64,000 nt of DNA from Owenia fusiformis (Eukaryota; Annelida; Polychaeta; Sabellida; Oweniidae), in assembly GCA_903813345.2 (NCBI GenBank), contig CAIIXF020000006.1, forward strand, positions 5,692,989 through 5,756,988, in the 5' to 3' direction. Made by a program: the position numbers and the translations under genes. Below are positions 47,499-59,300 of this stretch, in pieces; position 1 is the first letter of the stretch, and each line of letters opens with the position of its first letter. The notes under the pieces are model-generated. The model saw nothing but the letters and a program-made list of their open reading frames with translations, made no database searches and was not told the origin of the DNA.

Positions 47499-48290
47499 AA
47501 CAGTAGTTATATGTGATAATTTTGTAAAAGGATTAATCAGCAAAAACTCATAATCACTTTTTATTGTCGGCCATTTTGGTTTTGTCCGTCCTAAAATCTT
47601 GTCTGTAAAGTTTTGTCTACTTGTTTTCAGGTGAACCGTTTGGTAGATCAATTTCAAATTTTCAGGGATGATTCTTAGTATGAAAATCTAGATCTGATTA
47701 GTTTTTTGGCGTTCTGGGTAAATGTCAAGGCAGCCATTTTGGATTTTCCGTCCTAAAATCTTGTCTGTAAAGTCTTGTCTGTTAAGTCTTGTCTACGCAT
47801 TTCCAGGTGAACCGTTTGGTAGATCAATTTCAAAGTTTCAGGGATGATTCTTAGTATGAAAATCTAGATCTGTTTAGTTTTGTTGGCGTTCTGGGGCAGC
47901 CGTTTTGGATTTTCTGTCCTAAAATCTTGTCTACGCATTTCCAGGTGAACCGTTTGTTAGATCAATTTCAAATTTTCAGGGATGATTCTTAGTATGAAAA
48001 TCTAGATCTGATTAGTTTTTTGGCATTCTGGATAAATGTCAAGGCAGCCATTTTGGATTTTCTGTCCTCAAATTGTGTCAGTAAAGTCTTGTCTACTCAT
48101 TTTCAGGATAACCATTTGGCGGGATCATCCATTGGGGGGGACATTTTGTACACATTTGTGTTCTTGTTACAACTTGCCAATGATACTCTTCAGCTATTTT
48201 GTACAAATTTTCAGTGAATTTGGTTCATCATTTGCCGAGTTAATTCTTGTCAAGAAGTGGCTAATTTTTTAGGCACACCTGATATATGAT

Positions 48291-49490
48291 ATTCCCTAGG
48301 TGTTACCACCATGCAGGGGAATGGGGAAAACCTGCTCATTTCATGCAGAAGCAAAGGCAATGGCATCCTTCTTCAAAGGACTTCATTTATGCTCAAATTC
48401 AGCCCTTCACTCAAGCCCAGGTAGTTTCATTTTAGGGGCCTTATATAACCTGAGTTTCCTAGTGGTCAACGCAGACTGAATGCGTTGTGCAAATTGTCCA
48501 ATTACATGTCTCATTTCCTGGAACTTATGAATAATCTTACAATTTGTGTCTCTTAAAACCACCTTATTTCTGCAATATTCTTTTTGTTTTCCGTGAAATG
48601 GTTAAATATTTTAATTTTGGACATACTATAGAATGTTCTACGGATGATGTTTTATTCTTAAGCTAATATTTGTATAAATCCTATGATTTTTTTACAGATT
48701 ACAAACTTCTAAGTCATAAGATATGTAAGGGCATACTGCTATAGTATAAAGACAACTTTGTGGACCCTTCAACAGGATTTTAATTACCCTTGTACACTGT
48801 GTCTAGTAGTTCTCTTAGGGTATGTGGTGTAGGCTAATATTGTTTAATGTCCAGTTTGTTTGCACAAGCCCAACAATTGAATAGAGAGAAGCAAGGGTAT
48901 ATACTTGTAAAATACCCTTGCAGCAAGGATGAGGCAATGGAAGATGCTTTACTCTGGAAAGTCAACAATGTTTAAAGAGGCTCTATGCCATAGGATAGCA
49001 CAATCAAGATCCCCCTGGGCTTTTTTGCATATTGAGCTTCACCACATATTCACCCATCTACTTACTAAAGGAGAAGTCCCAAATCCCCATCTTTTAGTTT
49101 TAATTTTGCGATTGTGCTGGCCTATCTAATTATTTTCGAAGAAATTAATTCAATCTGAAGTTTGAATATACCGGTCCTATAACAGTCCTCCTGTTATCTG
49201 ATTGGTTGTTGAATTTGTTTATCATGAACCTGATTGACTGCCTGGTTCTAGGCGGTTGTGGGTGCTTGTGTGACTCAGTGGGGATTCCCCTCGCTAGCCG
49301 AGGAATCGATTGTGTTTAATTCTGGAGTTTGATTGTTCTGTTGATTATTTTAATATTTCGGCAATAATATACCCAAAAGTTATTCTCAAGATATATCCAT
49401 GGTGCGTGAGATATTATATGAGCAATAACAAAAGGACATCATTGATTGTCTGTGGGAGAAACCTATGGCATAATGCATCTTTAAGAGAAT
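48291..49490. other. Intron, nothing recognised
   Basis: AT-rich sequence with inverted CTATGCCATA / TATGGCATA phrases near 48985 and 49465. The open frames at 48929-49129 and 49310-49492 carry no motif I can name. Confidence 0.35.
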
Positions 49491-49492
49491 GA

Positions 49493-49660
49493 TAAAGTCA
49501 TCATCTTGACAGACTCATTAAGAATAGTATAACATGTGGCACAATATGTTGAACAGAATAAAAGCAAGCATCACATTAGTGTACATCCCAGACCACAGTG
49601 GTTTCATATACATTGAGGTTGCGGACAAACTTGCGGGCAAAATTGTTGCTTCAAAATAGT
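49493..49660 (+). pseudogene. RNase H-like fragment of a retrotransposon
   Basis: The + strand reads VIILTDSLRIV, then after a break ITLVYIPDHSGFIYIEVADK and LAGKIVASK. This resembles the RNase H segments 'ILTDS' and 'WVPGHSGIPGNERADxLA' of LINE-type elements. It is short and broken by stops. It abuts a DIRS-like fragment in the opposite orientation. Confidence 0.55.
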
Positions 49661-49664
49661 CTCG

Positions 49665-50315
49665 ATGAATTTGTATATTCTTTCGATTTTCTACAAAGGA
49701 AGACGGGTTTCAAATCATTCGGAGTCCAAGATAATCCCTAGATGTTCCAAACATGTCACTGGTCTGACTGTCTTGTGCCTTGTTAAAGGGATCTTCAGTT
49801 TGTTGAAAACTTAGTGTTAGAAGCGCCATAGTTCGTTCGACATCTGATTCTGGAGGATCTATCGACAAGAAATCATCAAGGAGGTAGAGGAGATTCGGAA
49901 TCTTGTAATTGTGTGTGGCGATCCAACGAATAGCATGCGAAAGACAATATTTTTTGGAATAGATCGTAGACCAAATGGTAATCTATGATTAAGGAAGATG
50001 TCTTCGTTTCTTTGTATAAGTAAGAACTTTCATTCTGCGATGTTAACTGATTTTAAATGCATCAGGTATATCCACTTTGGAGAGAAGACTACAGCGTCTG
50101 AGTTTTGTTATAATTTTGACAGCATCGTCTATTTTCACGTATGAGAGGGAACACTCTTCTTTGTCAATAAGGTCATTAATACTGGGATTTTCCAGATTTT
50201 CGTGAGGAGCTGAAAGGTCAGTGATCAATCAAATGGTTCAAGTAAGAGCCCTTTATCGAAATCTTTGCATATTAATTCCTCTATTACTTCCGATTGTTTC
50301 CTAGCAGACGCCAAT
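49665..50315 (-). pseudogene. DIRS-type retrotransposon reverse transcriptase fragment
   Basis: Reading the minus strand from about 50315 downwards gives IEELICKDFDKGLLLEP, ITDLSAPHENLENPSINDLI, DKEECSLSYVKIDDAVKII and LLSKVDIPDAFKI, then (after frameshifts) IATHNYKIPNLLYLLDDFLS, DPPESDVERTMALL and TVRPVTCLEHLGIILDSE. The LLDDFL core and the DPP...RTM and VTCLEYLGIILD phrases are typical of DIRS-like elements, which use a tyrosine recombinase. Stops and frameshifts make it inactive. Confidence 0.8.
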
Positions 50316-50797
50316 TTTTTAAATTTATATGAAGGCATCCATCACACAGGTACGCGACAAATTCTTTGTCAGGATATCATAGGGGTAACAAAATTACAAG
50401 CAACATGTACAATTGACCTACCAATCTATTCCTTACAATCGCAAGTACAATATCTTCAAAAAGATTCACGATATGTTATAAATTGGTGAAGTTATAACAG
50501 ATTCAAAGTGCAAAAATAAGTGAAAAATGTTTAAATTCTCCCAAATAATAAGAATGGTAACCATTCTTATAGAAAAATAATATGTTATTATAAAAATCTT
50601 AAGTTTTCCTGAGATAAAGTGTGCTCTTTGTAGTCTATTGGGGATTTTTAGAAAATAGACATGACAAGGAATGACATGAGCCAGAAATATTCTAAAATGT
50701 AAACAATTTTTTGTTGGCCTGCTTGCTAGATCTGATTCTCTCTTTAATGTTTATAGGGGTAGACACTGAATATTTTATTTGCTCTGGATTTAGTCAT

Positions 50798-51615
50798 TTT
50801 GGCTCACACAGTGAGCCTATGGAATCGACCAGGCGTCAGTCCGTTGGTCCGTCTGTCCGTCCATTGGTCCATCTGTCAACATTGGCCGCACAAATTAAAA
50901 CTATTTAATTAAATGCCTATTTGACCTATCATCGCCATTTCCCAAGTTCGCCCGGTTTCCGAGAAATTGCTGATTTTGACGTCAAAAAGTCAAATTTTCT
51001 GTAAATACTAGACACTTTGTTGAAGTAGAACTTTCAAATAACTTGTTCAGGAAACTTTCTCATGTATAAAGTCAATGGCAGGTTCTGTTATTGACAAGTT
51101 TCTCAAAGTTTGCCTTATACTTGATAATTTCTTGCAATGAATTACATCATTACTAGATTTAAGCATTCCCTACATATTGCTCACTATATGTCAGCATCAA
51201 ATTTTTACCATTTTGGAGATATTTGACGTAAAAAAACAGCAAAAATAAGTTATTTTTCAACTTGCTTCAATTTGACCAACTTTTTTTTTGAAAATCATGT
51301 ACAAGTTGCCAGGAGTTCAAATCTGACATTTTTTAGGATTTGACCTTAACTTGACCTTCAGTGACCTTCGAAATGTCAAAAAGTTGATTTTTCAAATTGA
51401 TTTTTGGATGTAGATTTTGGTCAGCTTAATCACAAAAGACCTTACTGAGCTCTGAATAAGTAAAATTTTCAAGTTCAAAGGTCATCAAACTAGGTCACAC
51501 AACTGTGCTGTTTCTCAAACCGTTTCTCAAAGCTCGAGACTACAAATCCAAATCAATATTTTTGTGTGAAAGTCAGGATATACATTCCTCTGAAGGTTCC
51601 AAACTGTGTGAGCAC
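50798..51615. mobile_element. Dispersed element with GGCTCACACAGTGAGCC ends
   Basis: It starts GGCTCACACAGTGAGCCTAT, then CGACCAGGCGTCAGTCC and a GTCCGTC run, and ends near CAAACTGTGTGAGCACAGG. A second copy is at 56717-57362. Interior phrases GAGAAATTGCTGATTTTGA and GTATAAAGTCAATGGCAGGT are shared. No coding sequence was found. Confidence 0.75.
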
Positions 51616-52058
51616 AGGACCGTGGGTCCTTTATTTTCCCTTTGCGCGGTCACATTTTACTTGCATATGGAGCAAACGTGAATATTCATGCAATTAGTGC
51701 CAAATCTACATCCCCTGTCGGCATTGTAATTGTTACATATTTCCTGACAGTTGTCCAGAACGAGCCTTTTCCTGATGGAATGTCATTCTTTTTTTGTTAT
51801 TACCCTCGTTGGACTTGCATATTTTTGATCCAACTTGTCCATTCCCTTGACGGAAATAATTAGCATCCTGGGGCTGATCAGGAATTTTGGGAGGGTCAAG
51901 GTTTGCATAAGGTCTCTGCCTCTGTCTCTTTGCACACCACCCTCTTATATTTTGAGAAGGCTTAAACACAAAATCACCAAACATAAAGTGCTTCTTTAGC
52001 CTGCTTTAACTGGTTGACAATTTTGGCCTTATGTGAACAGTACCATCGCGATCGATGT
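51616..52058. other. Unassigned stretch with a minus-strand open frame
   Basis: A minus-strand frame at 51733-51984 is basic and Gln/Asn-rich. Its orientation and place upstream of the DIRS-type fragment would suit a gag-like remnant, but no motif supports that. Confidence 0.25.
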
Positions 52059-52290
52059 TTATTTAAGAACAAAGTTATTTTTGGCTTATATACAACTGAC
52101 TTGTTCAACTTAGATGTGGGAGTAAAACAGGGATGTATTTTGTCACCAACACTTCTCACTGATGTTATGGGTGATCTAGTAGACAGTTTAAGCAAGTCAA
52201 AACCAGGAATCCCTTTTAAAAATAAAAATATCATCTGTTGACTTAATGCTGATGATATTGTTTTAATGTCACAATCATTTTGTTCTTGAT
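52059..52290 (+). pseudogene. LINE-type reverse transcriptase fragment
   Basis: The + strand reads LDVGVKQGCILSPTLLTDV and, after an internal stop, LNADDIVLMSQS. These are the 'GVRQGCxLSPxLF' and 'YADDIVLM' catalytic motifs of non-LTR reverse transcriptases, with the Tyr before ADD replaced by Asn and a stop between. It ends just before the SH2 exon at 52343. Confidence 0.82.
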
Positions 52291-52342
52291 ATTTTAGACA
52301 TATAGTCTAAATAATAATCCTGTTTTGATTTTCTATTTTCAG

Positions 52343-52433
52343 ATATGGTTCAACAGCCAAACACATAAAAATAAATAGAACTCCAAGTAATGAGTTTTAT
52401 ATAGCAGATATAAAAGTATTCAAAAGTATACCA
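52343..52433 (+). CDS. Vav: Vav exon: SH2 domain, middle
   Basis: This 91-nt exon has acceptor TTCTATTTTCAG and donor GTAAGT. After completing a Lys codon it encodes YGSTAKHIKINRTPSNEFYI and ADIKVFKSIP. Vertebrate Vav has 'YNVEVKHTVKIMTAEGLYRITEKKAFRGL'. KHIKI holds the conserved strand-D His. The 11.7-kb intron before it is the longest in the window after the C1 array intron and is packed with transposon remains. Confidence 0.93.
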
Positions 52434-52504
52434 GTAAGTAGAATTGTTACTTATTTCACACTTGTAGTCCTGTAGTCTGATTTGCTGATTCCTGTCTAGT
52501 GTTA

Positions 52505-52810
52505 TTATCCCATTGAACCAAGTTTGGGGATATAGAGAATGTCTGTGTCCAGGCAATAATTAATGTACCATTAGCCCAACATCGTTTATATTCTATAGTA
52601 CAATGTATATGCCCATGTAAGAACAAGTTCTGTTTGAAAGCTGATTTTCAAAATGCCTACCCATTTTAAAATGACAGTCATTTTAGTGTCAAATTTAAAG
52701 TAATTTAGTTACAAAATTGCAAAAACTTATAGGATATTGATTTAGTTGAAAATCATATTTCTATATTTAAAAAAAAATCGGTGACTATCTTGAAAAATGG
52801 CGACCATCAT
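52505..52810. mobile_element. 5' fragment of the ATCCCATTGAACC family
   Basis: TTATCCCATTGAACCAAG, GGGGATATAGAGAA and paired AAAATGGC phrases match the left half of 13775-14262. The right end is missing. Confidence 0.55.
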
Positions 52811-54022
52811 GAATCCCGAATTGCATTTGAATTTATATTGATTCAAGTTCACTGTTCGACAGCTGGATGACTCTTACTGCAGTTAGCGTCATTCAAGATG
52901 GTTGCCAAAATTTTTTCGTTTTTGACAAACCTCCAATGTCAGCTAAACTAAGTTGAATCTGAATTCCCAAAGTTTTGCCATGCAAACTTATAAAGCTACA
53001 ATTGTAAACATTAACAACAGTGATATGGGTGAAAGGATAGGTATCGATATGGTGAACTGAATTCAACAATGTTTTTCTCTTAAACAAATCATTGAAAACA
53101 TTCTGTAAAAAACATGATGCAAAAATTATTTATATATTTTATATACATGTAACTGTTTTTGTTAACATTTTTCGTTTTTTAGTGCATTGTTTTTTGTTCC
53201 TTTCTACCAATTCTTGAGGATGAAATAAAATGTCTTTCCTTGTTGGAACAAAATAGCATAAACAGCATTTTCCTAGACCTCTCGATATTACAGTTGTACA
53301 AAGGAAATTTTGGTTGATTTAACAAAAATTATGCAAAAACTTAAAACAAAAACCCCCAAAATAGATAAAAATTGAGATATACATTTTATTTCATTAATAA
53401 GATACTTTTTTAAAATCAACCAAACTTTCCTTTGTACAATTGCAATATTGAGAGTAAACACATTCTGTTTGTCGTTTTGTTCCAATGAGGTTCGGATAGA
53501 TGTTTCATTTCATTCCAAACATATGATACCAAGAACAAAAGAAGTGTCCGATGTGTTTTCTAAAACAATATAGAGAAACGGATATACGTATATATTTTAA
53601 ATTATAATGTTACCATCCAAAAGATGACCATTAAATTGACGATGCGTAAAATTTTCAGAATGTTTTGATGACTGGTTTAAGAGAAATGCGTGTTCAAAAA
53701 GTTCACCATATCGATACCACTCCTTTAAAGAAAATAGCTTCACTTAGAATGATCAACTTCAGTTAAAGTCCTTCTAAGTGAAGTCGTTTTCTTTCAAATT
53801 CTCTAATATTGCATTTATTTGTGTTTTTACAATAATAATTTTATTAGTTTGCATGGCGAAACTTTTGGAATCCAGATTCAACTTAGTTTAGCTGAAATCC
53901 GAGGTTTGTTGAAAATGAAAGAATTTTGGAAACCATCTTGAATGAAGCTTGCTGCAGTTATAGTCATCCAGCTGTGGAACAGTGAAGTTGGCTCAAGTTT
54001 CTCTAATTGCAATTCAAAATCC
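52811..54022. repeat. ~1.2-kb fold-back (long imperfect inverted repeat)
   Basis: Segments from 52811-53110 return in reverse complement at about 53700-54022, for example CTAAACTAAGTTGAATCTGA near 52945 against TCCAGATTCAACTTAGTTTA near 53873, and GGTATCGATATGGTGAACT near 53039 against GTTCACCATATCGATACC near 53701. An inner pair is TTGTACAAAGGAAA (53294) / TTTCCTTTGTACAA (53427). No coding match was seen. Confidence 0.8.
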
Positions 54023-55846
54023 CTTCATTCACATTGTCATTGAATAAAGTATTTGCTTCTTCATCAATTGTTCAGTTTTCTATTGATGGATTAAAAATTC
54101 TATTTTCAACTATTTCCATCAAAGGAGCATGTAGGTTATCGCAAACAATTTCAAACGATTTAGTTTTTCAAAAATGTTGACCTAATTTTGATCAAAAATG
54201 CAACCTTTTATTATATTATAATGTTGAGTGCATAATAAGAATGTGCTTTGAGACATGTTCGATTTCCTAAAAGGAAAAGTTGATTACTCCAGGGACTTTA
54301 AAGATATTCAATTTGGATGACCAAAATGAACTGAAACCAATGGATAGCATGAGATTTTTCAATTGAGAAATAACATTGGGAACACTTATCTTAAAGCAAT
54401 TGGGTTTTCTTTAAAGAACTATTTGATACATCAAAATAAAGAATAGTAATGCATTAAACATTTTAAAAAATGATTGCATTTTTGGTGAAAATGGGGTCAA
54501 CATCTTTGAAAAAGTGTGTTGATGGGTTGATTGCTAGTTGAATATCTCCAAGTTTGTTTAACTTTATTATTACTGTATATAATTTTCTTTGAGATGATAA
54601 ATTGATCTAAAAGACATTAGGCTTAAAGTTTTCCGGATTTTCCGGCTAGTTCCGGTACTTTCAGACCGAAATTTGACCCCCGTGAGATCAGTGCAAATCC
54701 GGGTTGATATCAGAGGGGGGTATGGGTTGATCTGAAGTTGACAACTTGAGGAAAAAATCGTTTAATTGCGGGCCCCAAAACTGCTGATCAGCTGATTCAC
54801 GTGTGATTTGTTATTCATAAATTATGTGGAACACGAAGCAATCTTACCATCTTGTCTGCATTATTACGACGAGAACTATTGACTTCGATTCGCTAAAGCG
54901 AGTTACGAAGTGTTATCTTGAATCTGATTGGCTTAAAGATATGACTAATCTGACGAATCAACCAATGAACGTAACCGTTATGAACACCGGCGGGCTAGCG
55001 CTAAAGGGAAACTTTTTGAAATTTTTCTAATCTGTCTTATTTCCGCCAGATATCGATAAAATAAGGACACGATGTGAAGTCACAGAGAACAGAGATGTAA
55101 GGTATGTCATTAAGAATAAGACAGATCCAGCCCAGTTATCAAATTAAAAAAATACAAAAATGCAATAAACAGATGTAAAAAAATGTGAACATTTTATTCA
55201 ATGTACTTTCACCAGAAGGCTCTAGAAGCCACCAGAGGGCACCAATTTTCAAAATTTTCTTGGGGGGAGAACCCCCACAAACCCCCCTAGAGCTCCGCAC
55301 ACGCCTTTCGCCCAGCGTTCGGATAGTTTCAGGTAAAAAATTTTCACAGACTTTAAGCCTTGAAAAGATAAACCTGTCTTCATTGTCAGAAAATAGTCAT
55401 AATCCAAAATATAACCTTCTGTAATTGTTTGCGATAACCTACATGCTCCTTTTCATGCTCCTTTTCATGTGGGACAATTTCAAGGTATTGATTATCACCA
55501 TCCAATCACATCAAAAAATGCACACAGACTTCAAAAATCCATCACCATTTATAACCAAAAGTGTAATAGTGTTCATAAGGCAATCTCCCAGCTCCTGAGA
55601 ATTTCTCAAATCTTAATTTCTAGAATCAAATGAGGGAAATGTTTAAGTATACTAGTACTAAATCTCATAAATTTAGGCAAAGGTCATTAGTAGAGCCCAA
55701 TATAATATATAAAAAGTTCATACTTTTATACTATTATTATCAATTTAAAAAAATAGAGAAAATGTTAACCTCTCATTGTGGATGTACCAGGAATGTACAT
55801 AATTTGTTTGAAATTAAATGAAATTTATTTCTGTTTCTATTTTAAG
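54023..55846. other. Intron with a short dispersed repeat
   Basis: About 55205-55345 (CACCAGAGGGCACCAATTTT, GGGGGGAGAACCCCC, CCCCTAGAGCTCCGCAC) has the look of a repeat scattered widely in marine invertebrate genomes. A GC-richer patch at 54620-54800 (TTCCGGATTTTCCGGCTAG) may be another piece. An open frame at 54824-55030 is not recognised. Confidence 0.4.
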
Positions 55847-55958
55847 GAGCTAGTAGAGTACTACCAAAAGAATTCTCTCGAGGAAAGCTTCCCAGAGCTA
55901 CAAACAACGTTAGCCCTTCCATTCAAAGTTAGTCAACAACGGTTAGGTCCAAGGACAT
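55847..55958 (+). CDS. Vav: Vav exon: SH2 domain, end, and SH2-SH3 linker
   Basis: This 112-nt exon has acceptor CTATTTTAAG and donor GTAAGC. It reads ELVEYYQKNSLEESFPELQ and TTLALPFK, matching '[27 protein letters not shown]' of vertebrate Vav, then a short linker VSQQRLGPRT. It exits with one base of the next codon. Confidence 0.95.
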
Positions 55959-56716
55959 GTAAGCATACGTCTAACATTTTTCTAAGAAATAGCTTTGGTT
56001 TCATTTCTCTTAGTTGGCTACCATTTTTCAACATTACATTACTCTTAAAAAGTCTGAAAAAGTATAAATATTGTGCAAGCGTTAATAAACTATAATAAAA
56101 AGAAAATCCCCTGACTTCTTGAGCATCATAGGTCAGCCAAGGAGATGTTGAAAGAACATCATGTGTTGATATTGAACAACATTCATTTTAACAATGAAAT
56201 TGTAATGACTGTTAGCAGTATCTTGAAGTTGTTGAATATCAATGAATTCAGCACAGGATTTCGTTTTGTGTTTTCATTAACTCAATATATATGTTGAAAA
56301 GTATGTGCTCCCTCAGCTATGCTGGGAAATTAGTTTTAGTACACACAGAAATATCGTCCCATTATTTCCACATTGTTAAAATTGCATTTTCGCTGACATT
56401 GAGAAATCAGAGGTTGAAGTTTAGGTCTTCATAACTTTTGAGTAGTAATTTTTAAAAACTTATTTTTTCGTATAGGTAATCATGTGTATGTGTAGGCCTT
56501 GCAGAGCAAAAATCACTGATTGAAAATAAATAAAACAAATCTTTTATATGGTTTCTTCTTTTTGAAATATCAAAATAACCCTGAAAACTGAATTTTTATT
56601 CACTTCCATTTTGTTATTGTCTCGTATACCATTATTCTGCCCATCTGATTATAAAGAATATGGCTTGTGTTCCATTTTGACTGATAAGGTACTGGAGGAG
56701 CTTGGTCCATGTTTTT
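55959..56716. other. Intron, nothing recognised
   Basis: AT-rich sequence between the last SH2 exon and the element at 56717; no repeats or coding motifs seen. Confidence 0.35.
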
Positions 56717-57362
56717 TGAGCCTATGGGATCGACCAGGCGTCCGTCTGTCCGTTGGTCTGTCCGTCCATTGGTCCGTCCGTTGGTCCGTCCATCCATCAA
56801 CATTGGCCGCACAAATTAAAACTGCTATTCGGATTGAGTCATATCCACATTCATTTTATGCATATTCATAATGCCTATTTGACCTGGCATTGCCATTTCC
56901 CAAGTTCGCCCAGTTTCCGAGAAATTGCTGATTTTGATGTCAAAAAGTCAAATTTTCTGTAAATACTAGACACTTTGTTGAAGTAGAACTTTCAAATAAC
57001 TTGTAGTAGTTGCTGTAAATGCAACTTATGTCCTCCAAAGATTTCAAAGCTCTTGGAATTACAGTTTTTGGTGTTTACTCAATAAAATTTGACATAAAGT
57101 AGGACTTGTGTCATTTTCAGGAAACTTTCTCATGTATAAAGTCAATGGCAGGTTTTGTGATTGACAAGTTTCTCAAAGTTTGCCTTATACTTCATCATTT
57201 CTTGCAATGAATTACATCATTACTAGATTTAAGCATTCCCTACATATTGCTCAATATATGTCAGCATCAAATTTTTACCGTTTTTGAGATATTTTACGTC
57301 AAAAAACAGTAAAAATAAGTTATTTTCGCCTGATCGATCCAATAGGCTCACTGTGTGAGCCA
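56717..57362. mobile_element. Second copy of the GAGCCTAT...ATAGGCTC element
   Basis: It starts TTTGAGCCTATGGGATCGAC with a GTCCGTC run and ends CGATCCAATAGGCTCACTGT followed by GTGAGCC. It matches 50798-51615, but the outer part of its left end (GGCTCACACAG) is absent. Confidence 0.75.
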
Positions 57363-58310
57363 ATTACTATTAGATATACTTTGTAGATGTTATTTATGAA
57401 GCTATAGTCACTCTACTATACCTTGCATTTGGTGTTCATGTGCAACCCATTTGGCTTATCAGTAATGATTATGTTATTTGTTTTTATGTGTCTGCTGCTT
57501 ATGAATGGTTTATTGGATGATTGTTAGATGTTAATAAGGTACTTTCGAGGTTAGGTATAGTAGAGTGTAAGTGTATGCATCAATCAAATGGATCATTTTG
57601 AACATATAAAAAGTATTTGTGCTTTGTTTCCCAGGGAATTGTATTCCCATGTAGTACACACATAAACAGTGTACATTATGTAGTACTTCAAGGCCTGGTT
57701 TATAAAATATTGAAGGGCATGCTGATTGTACACACAAGTACATGCATGAAGGCCTAATATTGATATAGCTTGCATACCTAAATAAAAATAAACTCTTCTA
57801 ATCCCCTAATGTAAACACGGCGGTATACGTAGCCCGATTTATTCAGAAGGGTATCTAGAAACTTGAAAAGGGTATCTAGAAACATGACATTTACATCAGT
57901 TACATTAACATTTAGCAATTTCTTGGAAATCATAATAATTTTCAATTTCCATGCTTTATTCCCAATTACTATCACCTTTAAAGGTAATATCCTGTACTTC
58001 CACCTAACATATAAATCTTCAATTTCCTAATATGGGGTAATGTCAACTTTAACTCCCAGAGAGTAAATGATCTAATTTGATGCTATCATGTGTAAATATG
58101 GTGTTATATTGAAATCATGTAGCACTCTCAGATCTTTCATATTTGCTATAATTAAGGAAGCCAACGTGTGATGCCTTTGGTGCCAATTTCTCAAAGAACT
58201 ATAATAGGTAATGGATATGCAAGTCAATTGTCTATTTTGCAAAGACATCTATATAATTTCGACAAATTGACTCCTCAGCATAACTCAAATCTGTTATTTT
58301 TTGTTTTCAG
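57363..58310. other. Intron before the C-terminal SH3 exon, nothing recognised
   Basis: AT-rich sequence. One short direct repeat (GGGTATCTAGAAAC) occurs at about 57849 and 57870. Confidence 0.4.
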
Positions 58311-58465
58311 CTTCTTCGATTTTGGGGTATGCAATCGTATTATTTGATTATGCAGCTACAGCACCAAATCAGTTATCACTTACAAAAGATGAGAGAGTGG
58401 CAATAACCAGCAAGGCAGGGGGTGACAAGGGCTGGTGGAAGGGCAAATTAATGGACAGCAGTAGG
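58311..58465 (+). CDS. Vav: Vav exon: C-terminal SH3 domain, first part
   Basis: This 155-nt exon has acceptor TTTGTTTTCAG and donor GTGAGT. It reads GYAIVLFDYAATAPNQLSL, then TKDERVAIT and GDKGWWKGKLMDSSR, with the ALYDY-type motif (VLFDYAA) and the WW pair of SH3 domains. Vertebrate Vav has 'AKARYDFCARDRSELSL...GQQGWWRGEIYGR'. The remaining exon with the GWFPxNYV end is not in the window. Continuing past the donor gives an unrelated 15-codon extension and a stop. Confidence 0.94.
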
Positions 58466-58820
58466 GTGAGTATAGTACATGGAATGGCAGGTTCAAAGGG
58501 CTTGTATTAAGAAACAAATAAGAAATCTGTATTGCCCAAGGGAGTGAAATAATTTGATTTTCTGTAACTGTCTAATCCATTTTCTGTCTTCAAACATAAC
58601 ACTTTACCAATCATTGACACATCCAGGCTCCAATGTGTGCCATTAAAGACCTAATGTTTAAAATTCAATAGCGGATCAGCTTCTGTTATATACTCTCCTC
58701 TACATGCTGAAAAGATTAGCTGGTCTGGAAAGAATAAGACAAACTCAAAGACTATTTGCTGCTGGCACATCTACCTTGGGAATTGTATGATATTAGGAGA
58801 AAAGCTAAATATTGTAGATA

Positions 58821-59300
58821 ATTATCCCATCGAACGAAGTTCAAACATAAAAATGAAAACATAGTTCAGTGAATTGGGGATTTGGGGTCCATAATATATC
58901 CTTCATATTTCCACTAGAGACTGTTGGATATCGATATAAAGTTACATATCATATCTTTTCAATTTGATAATAGATCATCATTTTTTGTGTAAAAGTTTAG
59001 AAATATTAAAAAGAAATAAGAAAACTCACGACCTTTTGGCATGCGCAGAAATCTGTGTAGAAGCTTTCTTGAATAAATGAGGAAACAAAATTCTTAAACT
59101 TGAACATTTCCTTCATTCATTATGAACTATTATGAGAAAATATTAGTTTAACATAATGTGGAAAGTACCAAATGATGATTTATCGGGAGGATGCATTGAA
59201 TTACAAAATGCGTCACGTCTACAGCAGTTTAGTGTAAGTGCTCTATTATCGCCCATTTGAGTCACCAGAATTTTAATTTTTTAGATCTATTAGGGTTTTA
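58821..59300. mobile_element. Reverse-orientation relative of the element at 4931-5560
   Basis: After a left-end scrap of the ATCCCATCGAAC family (58824-58845), the sequence TCCACTAGAGACT...GATATCGATATAAAG and CTCTATTATCGCCCAT matches the reverse complement of 5330-5060. Confidence 0.55.

Larger units (their letters stand above)
43245..48290. mobile_element. Composite block of a GTCCGTCCGTC repeat family with nested insertions
   Basis: It starts TGTCCCCACCACATAGTGTG with a GTCCGTCCGTCCGTCC run at about 43305-43360 and ends near TTTAGGCACACCTGATA at about 48285. The interior has ~170-bp subrepeats (AAAATCTTGTCTGTAAAGTC, CAGGTGAACCGTTTGGTAGA, GATGATTCTTAGTATG) at 44830-45700 and 47565-48130. 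Two other elements are nested within it, at 43707-44699 and 45986-47498. Confidence 0.7.
2755..58465 (+). other. Vav: Vav-family Rho GEF gene, partial at both ends
   Basis: Nineteen exons encode, in order, part of a DH domain, a PH domain, an atypical C1 domain, an SH3 domain, a Pro/Ser-rich linker, an SH2 domain and the start of a second SH3 domain. This order is specific to Vav proteins, which are cytoplasmic exchange factors for Rac/Rho controlled by tyrosine phosphorylation. All exons have AG acceptors and GT donors and the phases join without a stop. With one exon from each alternative pair the coding sequence is 1,896 nt (632 codons). The calponin-homology and acidic regions are upstream of the window. 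The final exon, expected to carry the GWFPxNYV end of the SH3, was not found before position 64000. The family call comes from recognised motifs and order; no search was run. Confidence 0.95.

Noticed and set aside
49230-49310. Possible tRNA-like fold near CTCGCTAGCCGAGG
   Set aside because: No complete cloverleaf with T-loop GTTCRA and acceptor stem could be assembled.
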